A stretch of 64,000 nucleotides of DNA, taken from assembly GCF_023078495.1 (NCBI RefSeq), contig NZ_CP095742.1, positions 4,233,501-4,297,500 of the forward strand. The letters are read 5' to 3'. The translations under genes and the position numbers were made by a program. The notes below the pieces were generated by a model. The model made no database searches and was not told the origin of the DNA. It worked only from the letters and a program-made list of their open reading frames with translations. Below, piece after piece: positions 15,611-24,381 of this stretch (the stretch's first letter is position 1; every line of letters starts with the position of its first letter). The stretch comes from Luteibacter aegosomatissinici (GTDB lineage: Bacteria; Pseudomonadota; Gammaproteobacteria; Xanthomonadales; Rhodanobacteraceae).

Positions 15611-18600
15611 TAGGGAACAACGCGTATCGTTCCGTAGTACCTAATCGGCTCCCGCACAGGACTGCCTCGCCTGATTGGAAGCGGGCCACGTATCCATGAG
15701 CGCCGCGAATAATCAATGACATCAAGCGTCGAAGTTCCCCGTATCGCAGGGACGACGGCACCTTTGTAAAAGGCCGCATCAGCACCAGACGAGTTCACGG
15801 TGATGCAACCCATACTGTTGGTGCCAGGATGAAGACGAAAGGCGTCACGCCCGGTCGCGTCATCGACGTCATTAAGTGGATATTCGTCCAATGGATCAAG
15901 ACGAAACCAATCCTCTTTTCGATGGCCGAGCACTTGATAGGTTCCCAACGGGATCTGCTCCGAAGGTCGGGCCTCGAACGTGCCATCCCTTTGAAAGGTC
16001 CCGCCTGAGCGAGCATCCACTCGATATGTCATGCGAGTATCGAGGTCCTCAATAGTCAGCTCCCCGGTGGACAGTGAAAACGTTCCATTCACTATCAGCC
16101 CAGATGGGTCGGCCTTGGTATATGGATTGCCCGTCGCATACGCATAGGTCGCCACGCCCCCTCTGAGCCCAACCGGATCACTCTGCACATACCGCCCACT
16201 CTGCGGATCATAATCCCGCCACCCATTCTGAAAGAGCCCCGTCACAGCGTCATACCGCTGTCCCGGGAACCGCATATCGAACACGTACTTGCGCCCATCC
16301 TTATCGGGGTCCTCATTCGGCGCAGCGCTACCAAATGCCTCGCCCGATACCGACCAGGTCCATATCGCCTTGTCCGACGCACGGTCGATCACAACACGTG
16401 GCGTGCCGAGGTGATCGAGTTGGATGTCGCGAATCGCATCACCGTCGAGCGCGGCTAGGGGTAGGTCGCCGAGCCACACTACCTGCCGAACCGGACGGCC
16501 CGCCGCATCGTAATCACCGATCCAGTGGCCGCTTTCGTCGTGCAGCGACACGGTCATTTGCCCGGCGATGTAGCGCGCCACCTGCTGGCCGAACGGGTTG
16601 TAGGCGTAGTTCATTTCCACCACGCCATTCACCTTGGCCTGGCTCATGCGGCTGCTGGCGTCGTAGACAAACTGGCGATCGCCGATGCTGGTCGTGTTGC
16701 CGTTGGCGTCGTAGGTTCGGGCGATCTTGTTGGCCGTCAGCAGACGGTGGCTGTCGGCGGCATAGACAAAGCTGCGGTTGGTGAACGGCAGGCTGTTCCA
16801 CGCAAGGCGGTTGCCGGTCTTGTCATACCGGTAGGTGTGCATGTCGCCCAAGGGATTATCCGGTGACGGATCGAGGGCGCCCGCGGACGTCACCCGGCAG
16901 AGGGCGTCTGTATCGATGTAGCTCGTGACCGAGCCGTTGGTGATCATGTCGACATTGCTGTTGAGATAAGACACCGCAAGGTTAAGGCCGCCCGCACGCG
17001 CGTCCCGGACCGTCGTCACGGCGCCCATCCCATCGTAGGTGCGCTCCAGCGTCCGCAGGCCCGCCGTCCAGCTCACCGGGCGACCCAGCGCATCATGGCG
17101 AACCGAGCTCGCGATGGACTGGCTTGAGGTGAGCGCGGCTTGCGCATCGATGCCGGTGACATGTCCCGCCGCGTCGCGGGTATAGATCACCTGGCGGCCG
17201 TCAGGATAGGTCATCGCAGCCAGCCTGCCCGCCTTTGTATAGGCGTACTGGACGACCAGGGTCACGCCGCGGGTGACCTGCGTTTTCTGCGTGACGCGCC
17301 CCGCGAAGTCATAGCAGAACGAAGTGCTTCCATCGCGATCGGTCACGCCGGCCAGCCGCCCGATGGCGAAGTCGGCACCCGCACCGCACGTGGATGCCGG
17401 CTTGTCGTAGGTGTAGGTCGTGCGTGCCCCATCGCTATAGGTCACGGTGGTCACGCGGCCAAGGGCGTCGTATGCACGGTCAATCTTTCGCGCATCGGCT
17501 GGCGTCTCGCGGAGCGGCTGGCCATTCGCATCGTTCTCGAACGAGGTGTCGCCCGTATCAGGGCTGCGGCGCCACAGCAGGTCGCCGATGCCGTTGCGTA
17601 GGTAAGCGGTCGACAAGCCCTTGGGATCGACCACGGTCCTGACCTGATCCGCGCCGTCGTACGCCAGGTGTGTCTCGGCTTTCTCGCTACCGCTGCCTTC
17701 GGTCACGCGATCGACGCGGCCACGTGCATCGCGCCCGTAGGTCGGCCCATTGAGGTAGCCAGACGTTCGCAGGAACTGGCCATTCGCGTCGACGCTGTAA
17801 TCGACGCTCTTCCCTGAATACTCGATGTTCTCCGGGACGCCGCGGCTATCGTAGGTGTACACGCGATCCAGGTCCTGCGTCCCGTCGGCCCGGGTAAACG
17901 CGTCCTTACCGACCAGACCCTGCGCATTACGTTCAATGCGGCGGGTATTCCCAACGGCATCGACCTGCTCCACGAGCCGATGCGCACTGTTGTAGCGATG
18001 CGTGAGCGTCGCGCCGTCCGGATCGGTGATCGTCTCAATGTCGCCATTGGCGTTATAGGTCATGCGCGTGACGATGTCGCCGGCCGACGGCGCCCCATCG
18101 CGACGCGCACGAATCGCCACTTCAAGCGGCCGCCCCATCGCGTCGAAGCGCCGGTCCGTACGCACCCCATTCGCATCGGTCACCGCGGCAGGACGCCCCG
18201 CGGCGTCGTAGGCCAGCACGGTATCGACCTGGCCGAGCGGGTGGGTCACGGTGTGCAGATCACCGGCGCGCCAGGCGCACGCCGTGGCCGAGCAACCCGG
18301 CGCATCCGAGGCCCGATAGGCGAAGCGCGTCGTGTCCGCCGTGCCTTTAGGCGGCCCGTCCACGCTAAGCACCCGGCCCGCTGCGTCGTAAGTGAACTCC
18401 GTTACCCGTTCTTCGGGCCACTGCCCCTCGCCGGGGTTCGCCGCATCGGCGAGTCCGCCTTGCCGCTGCTTCAGGAGGTTGCCCTTGAGGTCGTATTCGA
18501 ACACCGTCCACTGCGCGCCGTTGTCGATGCGAATGGGCTTGTCGAACAACGGGTTCCATGTCGTCTTGACCGTGCGTGCCACGGGCGTGCCATCGGCTTC

Positions 18601-20262
18601 TGTGCGCTCGATTTCGAGCCGGCGCGATACGTCATAGCGATACGAGGTGGGCACGCCGAGGTAATCGGTGTTGCGCGCCACGAGTCCGCCACCGAGGTAA
18701 TCGAAGTCGCGCGTTACCTCCTTGCGCCGATAGGTCTCCCTGCGCTGCCCCAGGCGGACGACGCCTTCCTTGTAGCCCGGGTACCAAGTCTCTTCACCCA
18801 GACCCGGTCGCCTGACATTGAGCTCCGCGGCGCCGATTCCGGTGAGTTCGGTCAGTTCCAGGTTATCGCCGTGCGACGACGCGATGGCCCGGTTCGCGCT
18901 GTCGTAGCGGAATGTCGCGAAGCGCTTGCCATCGTTGCCGACAATGCCCGTCAGCTTGTGGTTTCGCGTACCGCCCATCCCCTGCTCGTCGTAGCCGTAC
19001 TTCACCTTGCGGCCATCGGGATAACTGACCTCGACCAGGTCGGCATCCAGCCCTTCGAGCAGGTCGCCACTGTAGTCGTACCGGATCCGTCCATCCGGCG
19101 TATCGACGGTCTCGACGCGGCCATAGCGGTCGTAGCCCAGCTTCAGCTCGCGCCCCTGGCGATCGGTGACGCGCACCAGCACGTTCACCTTGATGCCGAT
19201 GCCCACCGTGATCTCGTCAAAGTGCAGAGTAAGCGCATTGCCGTTGGGGTCGATGCGCGAGCGCATGCGCCCCTTGTCGTCGTAGTGCTCGACGGTGAGG
19301 TCCGCCTTGGTGAGTGTCCAGCCACCGGCCGGGTCGTCGCGAAGGATGCCCCGCTCACCCTCCTCCGCCACGTAGGTATCACCCTTCTTCGTGAAGCGCG
19401 TTTCGCCACCGTCTTCCCGCAGCAGGTACAAGGCCGACCCATAGGCCCAGCCGCTTGCGCTAAAGATAGGGCGGCGAACGAAGGCACGGTCGTAGCTGTG
19501 GCGCCAGCGCGCCCCGATACGTGCCCCGGCGGGGTAACGCGCACCCACCCGGCTCACGCCGCTATCGAGCGAGAAGGCGCCGCTGTGATAGTTCCGCACG
19601 AAGACGAGGCCGGAGGACGCGGGGCCGGCATAGTCGACCGCGGACTCGATCTTGCTCATCGTCAGCGGGTTGATAGGGTTGCCCACGGTGGGGCTGTTGC
19701 CGATGGGGCACTGGTTCGCGCCGCTCTCTTCGGGAGCGCCCATGGAGGCGGTCTTGGGGAGCACGTCGGGGGAGACGCAGGCGACGGGGTCGGTGCCCGT
19801 GACGCGATCACGGTTTTCGAGGTAGCCGCCACGATCGGTGACAAGCAGTGCATCGACCGGACAGGAGCGGACCAGCTTGATATCACCGCTGATCGTCACA
19901 GTGCGCGGCGACGACGGGTCACCCACGACAATCGAGATGTCGAGAACGGAGTACGCGCTCCCCTTGCCGCTCGCTCCGGCGATCTCCCGTGCCGAATAAC
20001 CCGCGAGGCTGCAATCAGGCGTCGTGCCGCAGTAACGATCGACGGCGATATTCACATCGCTGGCGAGCCATCCCGCCTCGTGATGGACGTATCCCGATGC
20101 GCCGGGCTCATCAAATGAGGCCGGAACGACGTGGCCATCGAGGAACGCAGGGAATGGCCTGGCCGGTTCATCCGCAGCGTGCGCAACGCCGGTGAACACG
20201 GCGATATGGATGGCGATGGCGAGCGCGCGACGACGACGCCCCAGCGATGATTCGTGCGACAT
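15610..20262 (-). CDS. Sec-exported Rhs/YD-repeat protein with L,D-transpeptidase-like C-terminal toxin domain
   Basis: 1,550 residues. An N-terminal signal peptide (RRRRALAIAIHIAVFTGVAHA) replaces the PAAR or VgrG-type heads seen in type VI-linked Rhs proteins. A DUF6531-like entry segment follows (NQCPIGNSPTVGNPINPLTM, then a GLVFVRNYHSG stretch), then dozens of YD repeats from about residue 320 to 1370 (for example YDAAGRVLSVDG and YDALGRVTTVTY). The shell closes with the Rhs core end motif DPQSGRYVQSDPVGLRGG followed by YAYATGNPYTKADPSGL. The last 161 residues differ from the core and contain RDAFRLHPGTNSMGCITV, with His and Cys eight residues apart as in L,D-transpeptidase/DUF2778 (Tlde1-like) enzymes. 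These cut or modify peptidoglycan stem peptides. The tip is lower in G+C. Two putative immunity genes follow, the first coupled by TAATG. Confidence 0.9.
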   Translation of the reverse strand: MSHESSLGRRRRALAIAIHIAVFTGVAHAADEPARPFPAFLDGHVVPASFDEPGASGYVHHEAGWLASDVNIAVDRYCGTTPDCSLAGYSAREIAGASGKGSAYSVLDISIVVGDPSSPRTVTISGDIKLVRSCPVDALLVTDRGGYLENRDRVTGTDPVACVSPDVLPKTASMGAPEESGANQCPIGNSPTVGNPINPLTMSKIESAVDYAGPASSGLVFVRNYHSGAFSLDSGVSRVGARYPAGARIGARWRHSYDRAFVRRPIFSASGWAYGSALYLLREDGGETRFTKKGDTYVAEEGERGILRDDPAGGWTLTKADLTVEHYDDKGRMRSRIDPNGNALTLHFDEITVGIGIKVNVLVRVTDRQGRELKLGYDRYGRVETVDTPDGRIRYDYSGDLLEGLDADLVEVSYPDGRKVKYGYDEQGMGGTRNHKLTGIVGNDGKRFATFRYDSANRAIASSHGDNLELTELTGIGAAELNVRRPGLGEETWYPGYKEGVVRLGQRRETYRRKEVTRDFDYLGGGLVARNTDYLGVPTSYRYDVSRRLEIERTEADGTPVARTVKTTWNPLFDKPIRIDNGAQWTVFEYDLKGNLLKQRQGGLADAANPGEGQWPEERVTEFTYDAAGRVLSVDGPPKGTADTTRFAYRASDAPGCSATACAWRAGDLHTVTHPLGQVDTVLAYDAAGRPAAVTDANGVRTDRRFDAMGRPLEVAIRARRDGAPSAGDIVTRMTYNANGDIETITDPDGATLTHRYNSAHRLVEQVDAVGNTRRIERNAQGLVGKDAFTRADGTQDLDRVYTYDSRGVPENIEYSGKSVDYSVDANGQFLRTSGYLNGPTYGRDARGRVDRVTEGSGSEKAETHLAYDGADQVRTVVDPKGLSTAYLRNGIGDLLWRRSPDTGDTSFENDANGQPLRETPADARKIDRAYDALGRVTTVTYSDGARTTYTYDKPASTCGAGADFAIGRLAGVTDRDGSTSFCYDFAGRVTQKTQVTRGVTLVVQYAYTKAGRLAAMTYPDGRQVIYTRDAAGHVTGIDAQAALTSSQSIASSVRHDALGRPVSWTAGLRTLERTYDGMGAVTTVRDARAGGLNLAVSYLNSNVDMITNGSVTSYIDTDALCRVTSAGALDPSPDNPLGDMHTYRYDKTGNRLAWNSLPFTNRSFVYAADSHRLLTANKIARTYDANGNTTSIGDRQFVYDASSRMSQAKVNGVVEMNYAYNPFGQQVARYIAGQMTVSLHDESGHWIGDYDAAGRPVRQVVWLGDLPLAALDGDAIRDIQLDHLGTPRVVIDRASDKAIWTWSVSGEAFGSAAPNEDPDKDGRKYVFDMRFPGQRYDAVTGLFQNGWRDYDPQSGRYVQSDPVGLRGGVATYAYATGNPYTKADPSGLIVNGTFSLSTGELTIEDLDTRMTYRVDARSGGTFQRDGTFEARPSEQIPLGTYQVLGHRKEDWFRLDPLDEYPLNDVDDATGRDAFRLHPGTNSMGCITVNSSGADAAFYKGAVVPAIRGTSTLDVIDYSRRSWIRGPLPIRRGSPVREPIRYYGTIRVVP

Positions 20263-20463
20263 GACTTCCCCTGCGTGTGTACGAGGGGCGCACGGTAGAG
20301 ATCGTCATCGCGAAGATCTATGGAAGGATTCTGAAAAATCGGGCGGAATGCGTTCTGTAGGAACTGGCGCACACGTGGTGCGTATGCGCCTACACATATT
20401 CGGCTGAAACTGGTTAAGGACTAAGCACCGGCGGGTGCTCCTACAACAACCGCAACCTGGCAG

Positions 20464-22461
20464 TTACGCCAACCGTTGCCGCGGCAGCCCCTTCAAATGC
20501 AGCGTAAACGCCACGCCATCATCGATGTTCCGCGCACTGGCCGTACCTTGGTGGCGTTCGGCAACAAGCCGCACCACGTACAACCCCAGGCCAAGATGCG
20601 GCGCCTCACCCGGCGTGGCCTTGTCACGCAAACTCACCAGCGAATCGAACAAACGCCCCTGCATGGCGGCGGGCAACGGCGGCCCCTGGTTCGCGAGTTC
20701 CACGTCAGCGCCATCCACCGTGGGATGCAGCGCGATACGCAACCACCCACCGGGAGGGGTGAACGAAAGCGCGTTATCGAAAAGCTTGTCGAGCGCCTGC
20801 GCGATGAGTTCCGGCGATACGTGCATCACCACCGGGTCGCTCGGCACATCCACCTCGATGGGCCTATCACCCGCGAGGCTGCGGTAACCTTCGGCACAAC
20901 CGCGCACGACATCGACGAGGTTCACGTCTTCCGCTTCAGCCGATGCAATCGCACGCTCCATCCGGCTGGCTTCACTCATCGCGCGGACCAACGCACTCAG
21001 CCGCGTGATGCCATCGCGCGCACGCGCCAGGTACGGCTCGGCTTCAGGCGGCAGGCCTGCGTGGTCGAGGTTATCCAGCGAGGATTTGACGATGGCGAGC
21101 GGCGTCTGCAGTTCGTGCGAGAGCTTCGAGGCGAGCGTGCGCAGGTAGTCCGTGTAGCCACCCACCACATCGAACAGCCGGGCAAAACTACGGGCAAGGT
21201 CGCCGAGTTCGTCGGTGGCATCGATCAGCGGGAACGGGCCATCGAGTTTGCCATCGTTATCCTGCGCACGCTCCGCCGCGTTACGCAGGCGACGCAAGCG
21301 GAAGGTGAGCCGCGTGGCGAACAGCAGCAGCACGCCACCGGCGACCAGCAGCACGCCGAAGCTGGTGAGCAGAAGGCCAAACAGCGCGCGGTTGGCGAGC
21401 AGCGGCACGGCGCGGCTGGGCTGTTCGAGCAGCACGACGCCATGCAGCTTGCCGCCCTGGGTAATCGGCATGGCCGCGGCGAGCACCACGCTGCCGCGCG
21501 CTTCACCCGCACGCCATGCAGTGGCCGGTTTGCCCGATAGCGCTTCGCGCACTTCCGGCAGGTCGATCTTCGGCGCGTCCTCCGTCCAAGCGGCGTTATC
21601 GTCCAGCCGCGTGGCGAGCAGCGAGCGGTACACCAGCGCGGCGAACCAGCCTGGCTGGCCGTTGGCCGGCGTATCGGGCAAGGCGAGCCGGCCGGTCTGC
21701 GCCATCAGCCACGCATGGGGCGAGAGCACGCGGACACGGACGCCATCGGGCGCTAGCCGCGCCAGCTCCTGCGAGAGCGACGGCGAGAATTCGAGTAGAG
21801 GGCGGGTATCGGCGCTAAGCGGTTCGCCGTCGCCCTCCGCGGCCAGGTGCACGCCCACGCCGAAGCGATCCAGGCGCAGGCCACGCGGGAGTTTCAACTC
21901 GGCGCGGAAGCCGCCGCCATCTTCCTGCCACTGCGCATTGATGCGATCGGGCAGCACGCCGGCTTCCGGATCCAGGGCGATGGCCGTGGTGGCGCCCGGC
22001 GCGGCACTGGCCAACAAGTAGCGCTGCGCATCTTCATTGCTCGCAATGGAGACGATGAGGTGATCGGCGCTGAGCGCAAGGCGATCGGCCGCATCGGCAC
22101 GCCGGCGCTGCGGGGCGCGCACATCGATGGTGAAGTACAGCCAGCGGTCGTCCTCGGCGAACATCACCTTGGCATTGCGGCCCAACGACTGCGCCCAGGG
22201 GCTCAGCGAGGCCCAATCGTCGGCGTAGCCATCGATGGTGATGGGCACGTTGGCGGTCTGCACGTACCACGCGTTGCCGGCCGGCGGCAGCGGCGCATCC
22301 ACCACCACGAGGCTGCGTGCCAGCGCGCGTGCGGAGGCCACCAGCGCCTGCGCCTGGCCTTCGCGCAGCAACGTTTCCATCTGCCGCACATACAGCCACC
22401 CGGCCACAGGCAGGGCCAGGGTGCATAAGGCGACGAGCAGCAGCTTCTGGCGAAGCGTCAC
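20464..22461 (-). CDS. PdsS-like sensor histidine kinase (proteobacterial dedicated sortase system type)
   Basis: Membrane sensor kinase of 665 residues. A first transmembrane helix (LLLVALCTLALPVAGWLYV) precedes a large periplasmic domain of about 300 residues with a carbohydrate-binding-like segment (YVQTANVPITIDGYADDWAS). A second helix (LFGLLLTSFGVLLVAGGVLL) leads to HAMP, then the His-kinase core: SHELQTPLAIVK (H box), LFDNALSFTPPGG (N box) and LGLGLYVVRLVAERH (G box). Length, order and periplasmic domain fit the marine/proteobacterial dedicated sortase kinase (TIGR03785). It starts at GTG 22461, overlapping the regulator's TGA by four bases. No sortase gene is in the window. Confidence 0.82.
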   Translation of the reverse strand: MTLRQKLLLVALCTLALPVAGWLYVRQMETLLREGQAQALVASARALARSLVVVDAPLPPAGNAWYVQTANVPITIDGYADDWASLSPWAQSLGRNAKVMFAEDDRWLYFTIDVRAPQRRRADAADRLALSADHLIVSIASNEDAQRYLLASAAPGATTAIALDPEAGVLPDRINAQWQEDGGGFRAELKLPRGLRLDRFGVGVHLAAEGDGEPLSADTRPLLEFSPSLSQELARLAPDGVRVRVLSPHAWLMAQTGRLALPDTPANGQPGWFAALVYRSLLATRLDDNAAWTEDAPKIDLPEVREALSGKPATAWRAGEARGSVVLAAAMPITQGGKLHGVVLLEQPSRAVPLLANRALFGLLLTSFGVLLVAGGVLLLFATRLTFRLRRLRNAAERAQDNDGKLDGPFPLIDATDELGDLARSFARLFDVVGGYTDYLRTLASKLSHELQTPLAIVKSSLDNLDHAGLPPEAEPYLARARDGITRLSALVRAMSEASRMERAIASAEAEDVNLVDVVRGCAEGYRSLAGDRPIEVDVPSDPVVMHVSPELIAQALDKLFDNALSFTPPGGWLRIALHPTVDGADVELANQGPPLPAAMQGRLFDSLVSLRDKATPGEAPHLGLGLYVVRLVAERHQGTASARNIDDGVAFTLHLKGLPRQRLA

Positions 22462-23147
22462 GGGGTCCAGCGATAGCCGACGCCGTGCACGGTTTCGATC
22501 GCGTCGAAATCGGGCGCCAGCGCGACGAACTTCTTGCGGATGCGCTTGATGTGCGAGGTGATGGTGGCGTCATCCACCACCAGCTCGGCTTCGCGCATGA
22601 GCTGGTCGCGGTTCTTCACGTGGCCGGGGAAGCGCACGAGCGTGTGGACCATCCAGAACTCGGTCACCGTGAGCGGGATTTCGGTGCCGTTCCAGGTGAT
22701 GCGCATGCGCTCGCTTTCCAGACGCAGCGGGCCGTGGGTGATCACGTTCTCGCTGGCGGCCGGGGTCTTCAGCGATTCGATGCGGCGGAACAGTGCGGCG
22801 ATACGCGCGGCCAGCTGGTGCAGGCTGGTGTCCTTGGACAGGTAATCGTCGGCACCCAGGCGCAGGCCGCTGATCACATCGAAATCGGAATCGCGCGCGG
22901 TCAGGAAGATGATCGGCAGCGTGGCGCTCTTGGCGCGCAGCTCGCGGCACAGGTCGAACCCGCCCTCGGGCTCATCGCCCAGGCCGATATCGATGATGAC
23001 GAGCTCGGGCAGGCGCATGGCGAAGGCCACCGAGGCCTCCGAGCGCGAGCCATAGCCGCGGGTGTCGTAGCCGAAGCGGGTGAGCGCTTCCACGTAGTTG
23101 GCGCGGATGAGGGGTTCGTCTTCGACAATGGCGATGCTGCGGCCCAT
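22458..23147 (-). CDS. PdsR-like response regulator
   Basis: 229 residues from ATG 23147 (MGRSIAIVEDEPLIRANY). The receiver domain shows the acidic pair (EDE), the phosphoaspartate in VIIDIGLG, the conserved Thr in FLTARDSD and the Lys in LSKDTSLHQ. A winged-helix OmpR/PhoB-type DNA-binding domain follows (TEFWMVHTLVRFPGHVKNRDQL when read in pieces; ITSHIKRIRKKF). This matches the TIGR03787 regulators that pair with PdsS kinases. It is first in an operon with the kinase (4-base overlap). The longer frame to 23243 has no ribosome site and is rejected. Confidence 0.84.
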   Translation of the reverse strand: MGRSIAIVEDEPLIRANYVEALTRFGYDTRGYGSRSEASVAFAMRLPELVIIDIGLGDEPEGGFDLCRELRAKSATLPIIFLTARDSDFDVISGLRLGADDYLSKDTSLHQLAARIAALFRRIESLKTPAASENVITHGPLRLESERMRITWNGTEIPLTVTEFWMVHTLVRFPGHVKNRDQLMREAELVVDDATITSHIKRIRKKFVALAPDFDAIETVHGVGYRWTP

Positions 23148-23220
23148 GGGGGTTCCGTGTTTTGGGTTGGCGTGCGCAGGGTGCAATGGCCGCCCCCATC
23201 GCGCAAGCACCACCGCACGA

Positions 23221-23287
23221 TTGCCCGTGTTTTGCCCGTGCACGAGCCCTTCCCCGGCCTACACGCCCCCTTTGCCCGCGTTTTGCC
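23221..23287. promoter_or_regulatory. Near-identical 16-base direct repeats between divergent pdsR and a small gene
   Basis: TTGCCCGTGTTTTGCC at 23221-23236 and TTGCCCGCGTTTTGCC at 23272-23287 differ at one base and lie 51 bases apart, about five helical turns. They sit in the 244-base divergent gap between pdsR and the small membrane gene. They could be an operator for PdsR or another regulator; no known consensus is matched. Confidence 0.35.
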
Positions 23288-23391
23288 ACAAACAGCCCGT
23301 GGATTGCCCCACGGGAGCCGCGCCTGCCGCCCCGGCAGGCGCTGAACTGGCACCACGGCGGCCCTGTTGGCGCCGAAGGATAAAGAAGAAC

Positions 23392-23505
23392 ATGAAGACC
23401 AAGCCCGACGCTGACAACACCGAACTGGAACGTAATTTTGAGCCGCTGCGCGTCACGCTGGCGCTCGGGGCCCTGTTGCTGGGCCTGCTCTGCGGCCTGC
23501 ACTGA
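23392..23505 (+). CDS. Very small single-pass membrane protein
   Basis: 37 residues: a charged start (MKTKPDADNTELERNFEPLR) and one hydrophobic helix (VTLALGALLLGLLCGL) running to the last residue. It is divergent from pdsR and is followed within 65 bases by a textbook terminator on the same strand, which supports real expression. A purine-rich stretch (GAAGGATAAAGAAGAA) lies just upstream. Role unknown; single-helix peptides next to two-component genes sometimes modulate the sensor, but that is speculation here. Confidence 0.6.
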   Translation: MKTKPDADNTELERNFEPLRVTLALGALLLGLLCGLH

Positions 23506-23565
23506 CCGCACCGGTTCAAGCCCTACCCGTTTCCCCCTCGAGCTCCTGGTGTGGACGCTCCTTCA

Positions 23566-23596
23566 CTCCCCTGGCGTTTATCCAGGGGAGCTTTTT
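23566..23596 (+). terminator. Rho-independent terminator
   Basis: CTCCCCTGG and CCAGGGGAG form a perfect nine-base-pair stem around a seven-base loop, followed by CTTTTT. It closes the transcript of the small membrane gene at 23392. Confidence 0.88.
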
Positions 23597-23604
23597 CGCG
23601 TGCG

Positions 23605-24348
23605 CTAGTTGGATTCGGGTGCAGGGGGCGCCGGCGGCGTGGCCGGCTTGGTCACCGCGGGCAACTGGCCCAGCGGCACCAGCTCCATATCGCCTACCCA
23701 CACCTGGGTATCCCACCCGGCGAAGAAGGTATCGCGCTCGTTCTTGATCCGCTTGGCGAGGCTCAGCCCGTTCTCGGTGCCAGGGGTCAATCCATTGATG
23801 TACGCAGTGCCGCCGAACTGCAGGGCGGCCTGCAGCTTCCAGAACTCCCGGTTGAAGCGATGATCGGCACGCACGGCGGCGACGCTATCGGCGTAGACCG
23901 GCTTCATCTGGTTCCAGTACGCATCGGCCTGCGTGCGCTCGCTGGCACTGAGCTCGCGGTACGCCGAGACGAAGCGCGATTCATACTCGGGCCCGTGACG
24001 CTCGGCCGAAAGCGCCAGCCAAGCCACGCCCAGCGGCCGGTTGGCCGCGACGTGGTCGCCGTTGAAATACATGATGCCCAGCGTCTGCTGTGCGGGCTTG
24101 CTGCCCCAGCGCGCGGCGGATTCCAGGGCATCGCGGGCCATGCCGTAGCGGCCGGCCCAGTAGTTGGAGCCGGCCTCGCAGAAGTAGTAATCGCCCGGCA
24201 GGAACCGTTCCAGCCCGTAGGGGCAGCCCTGCAACAGGTTGGCCACGTGCGCTTCCTGCCCGGGTAGCGGCTTGGGCCGGCTGGCGTGGCTACAGGCCGT
24301 GATCACCAGGGCCGCGGCAATGGCCGCGGCGACGCGTATTCCGTTCAT
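23605..24348 (-). CDS. Sel1-like repeat lipoprotein (third of three paralogues)
   Basis: 247 residues from ATG 24348, fixed by AAGGAG six bases upstream. The lipobox is in AALVITACS, so the mature protein should be lipid-anchored. It shares with its two neighbours an N-terminal RPKPLPGQ segment, a LERFLPGDYYFCEAG stretch, and Sel1-like repeats (SKPAQQTLGIMYFNGDH, RPLGVAWLALSAERHGPEY). Sel1 repeats mediate protein contacts. The C-terminus is Pro/Ala-rich. It lies in tandem with the other two on the minus strand next to the PdsSR genes, so the pair may regulate the cluster. Confidence 0.82.
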   Translation of the reverse strand: MNGIRVAAAIAAALVITACSHASRPKPLPGQEAHVANLLQGCPYGLERFLPGDYYFCEAGSNYWAGRYGMARDALESAARWGSKPAQQTLGIMYFNGDHVAANRPLGVAWLALSAERHGPEYESRFVSAYRELSASERTQADAYWNQMKPVYADSVAAVRADHRFNREFWKLQAALQFGGTAYINGLTPGTENGLSLAKRIKNERDTFFAGWDTQVWVGDMELVPLGQLPAVTKPATPPAPPAPESN

Positions 24349-24381
24349 GCCCACTCCTTCTGTGGTGATGGGTGTACCGAC

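Noticed and set aside
17980..20118. 712-residue open frame on the plus strand opposite the Rhs gene
   Set aside because: It is a shadow of the minus-strand Rhs coding sequence: no ribosome site, and an Arg/Pro/Ala/Gly/His-rich composition typical of antisense frames in GC-rich DNA.
20300..20460. A further REP doublet between the Rhs gene and pdsS
   Set aside because: A degenerate palindrome (GTAGGAACTGGCGCACACG and a later CTCCTAC) is present, but it matches neither family well enough to list. Nothing else is seen in this gap.
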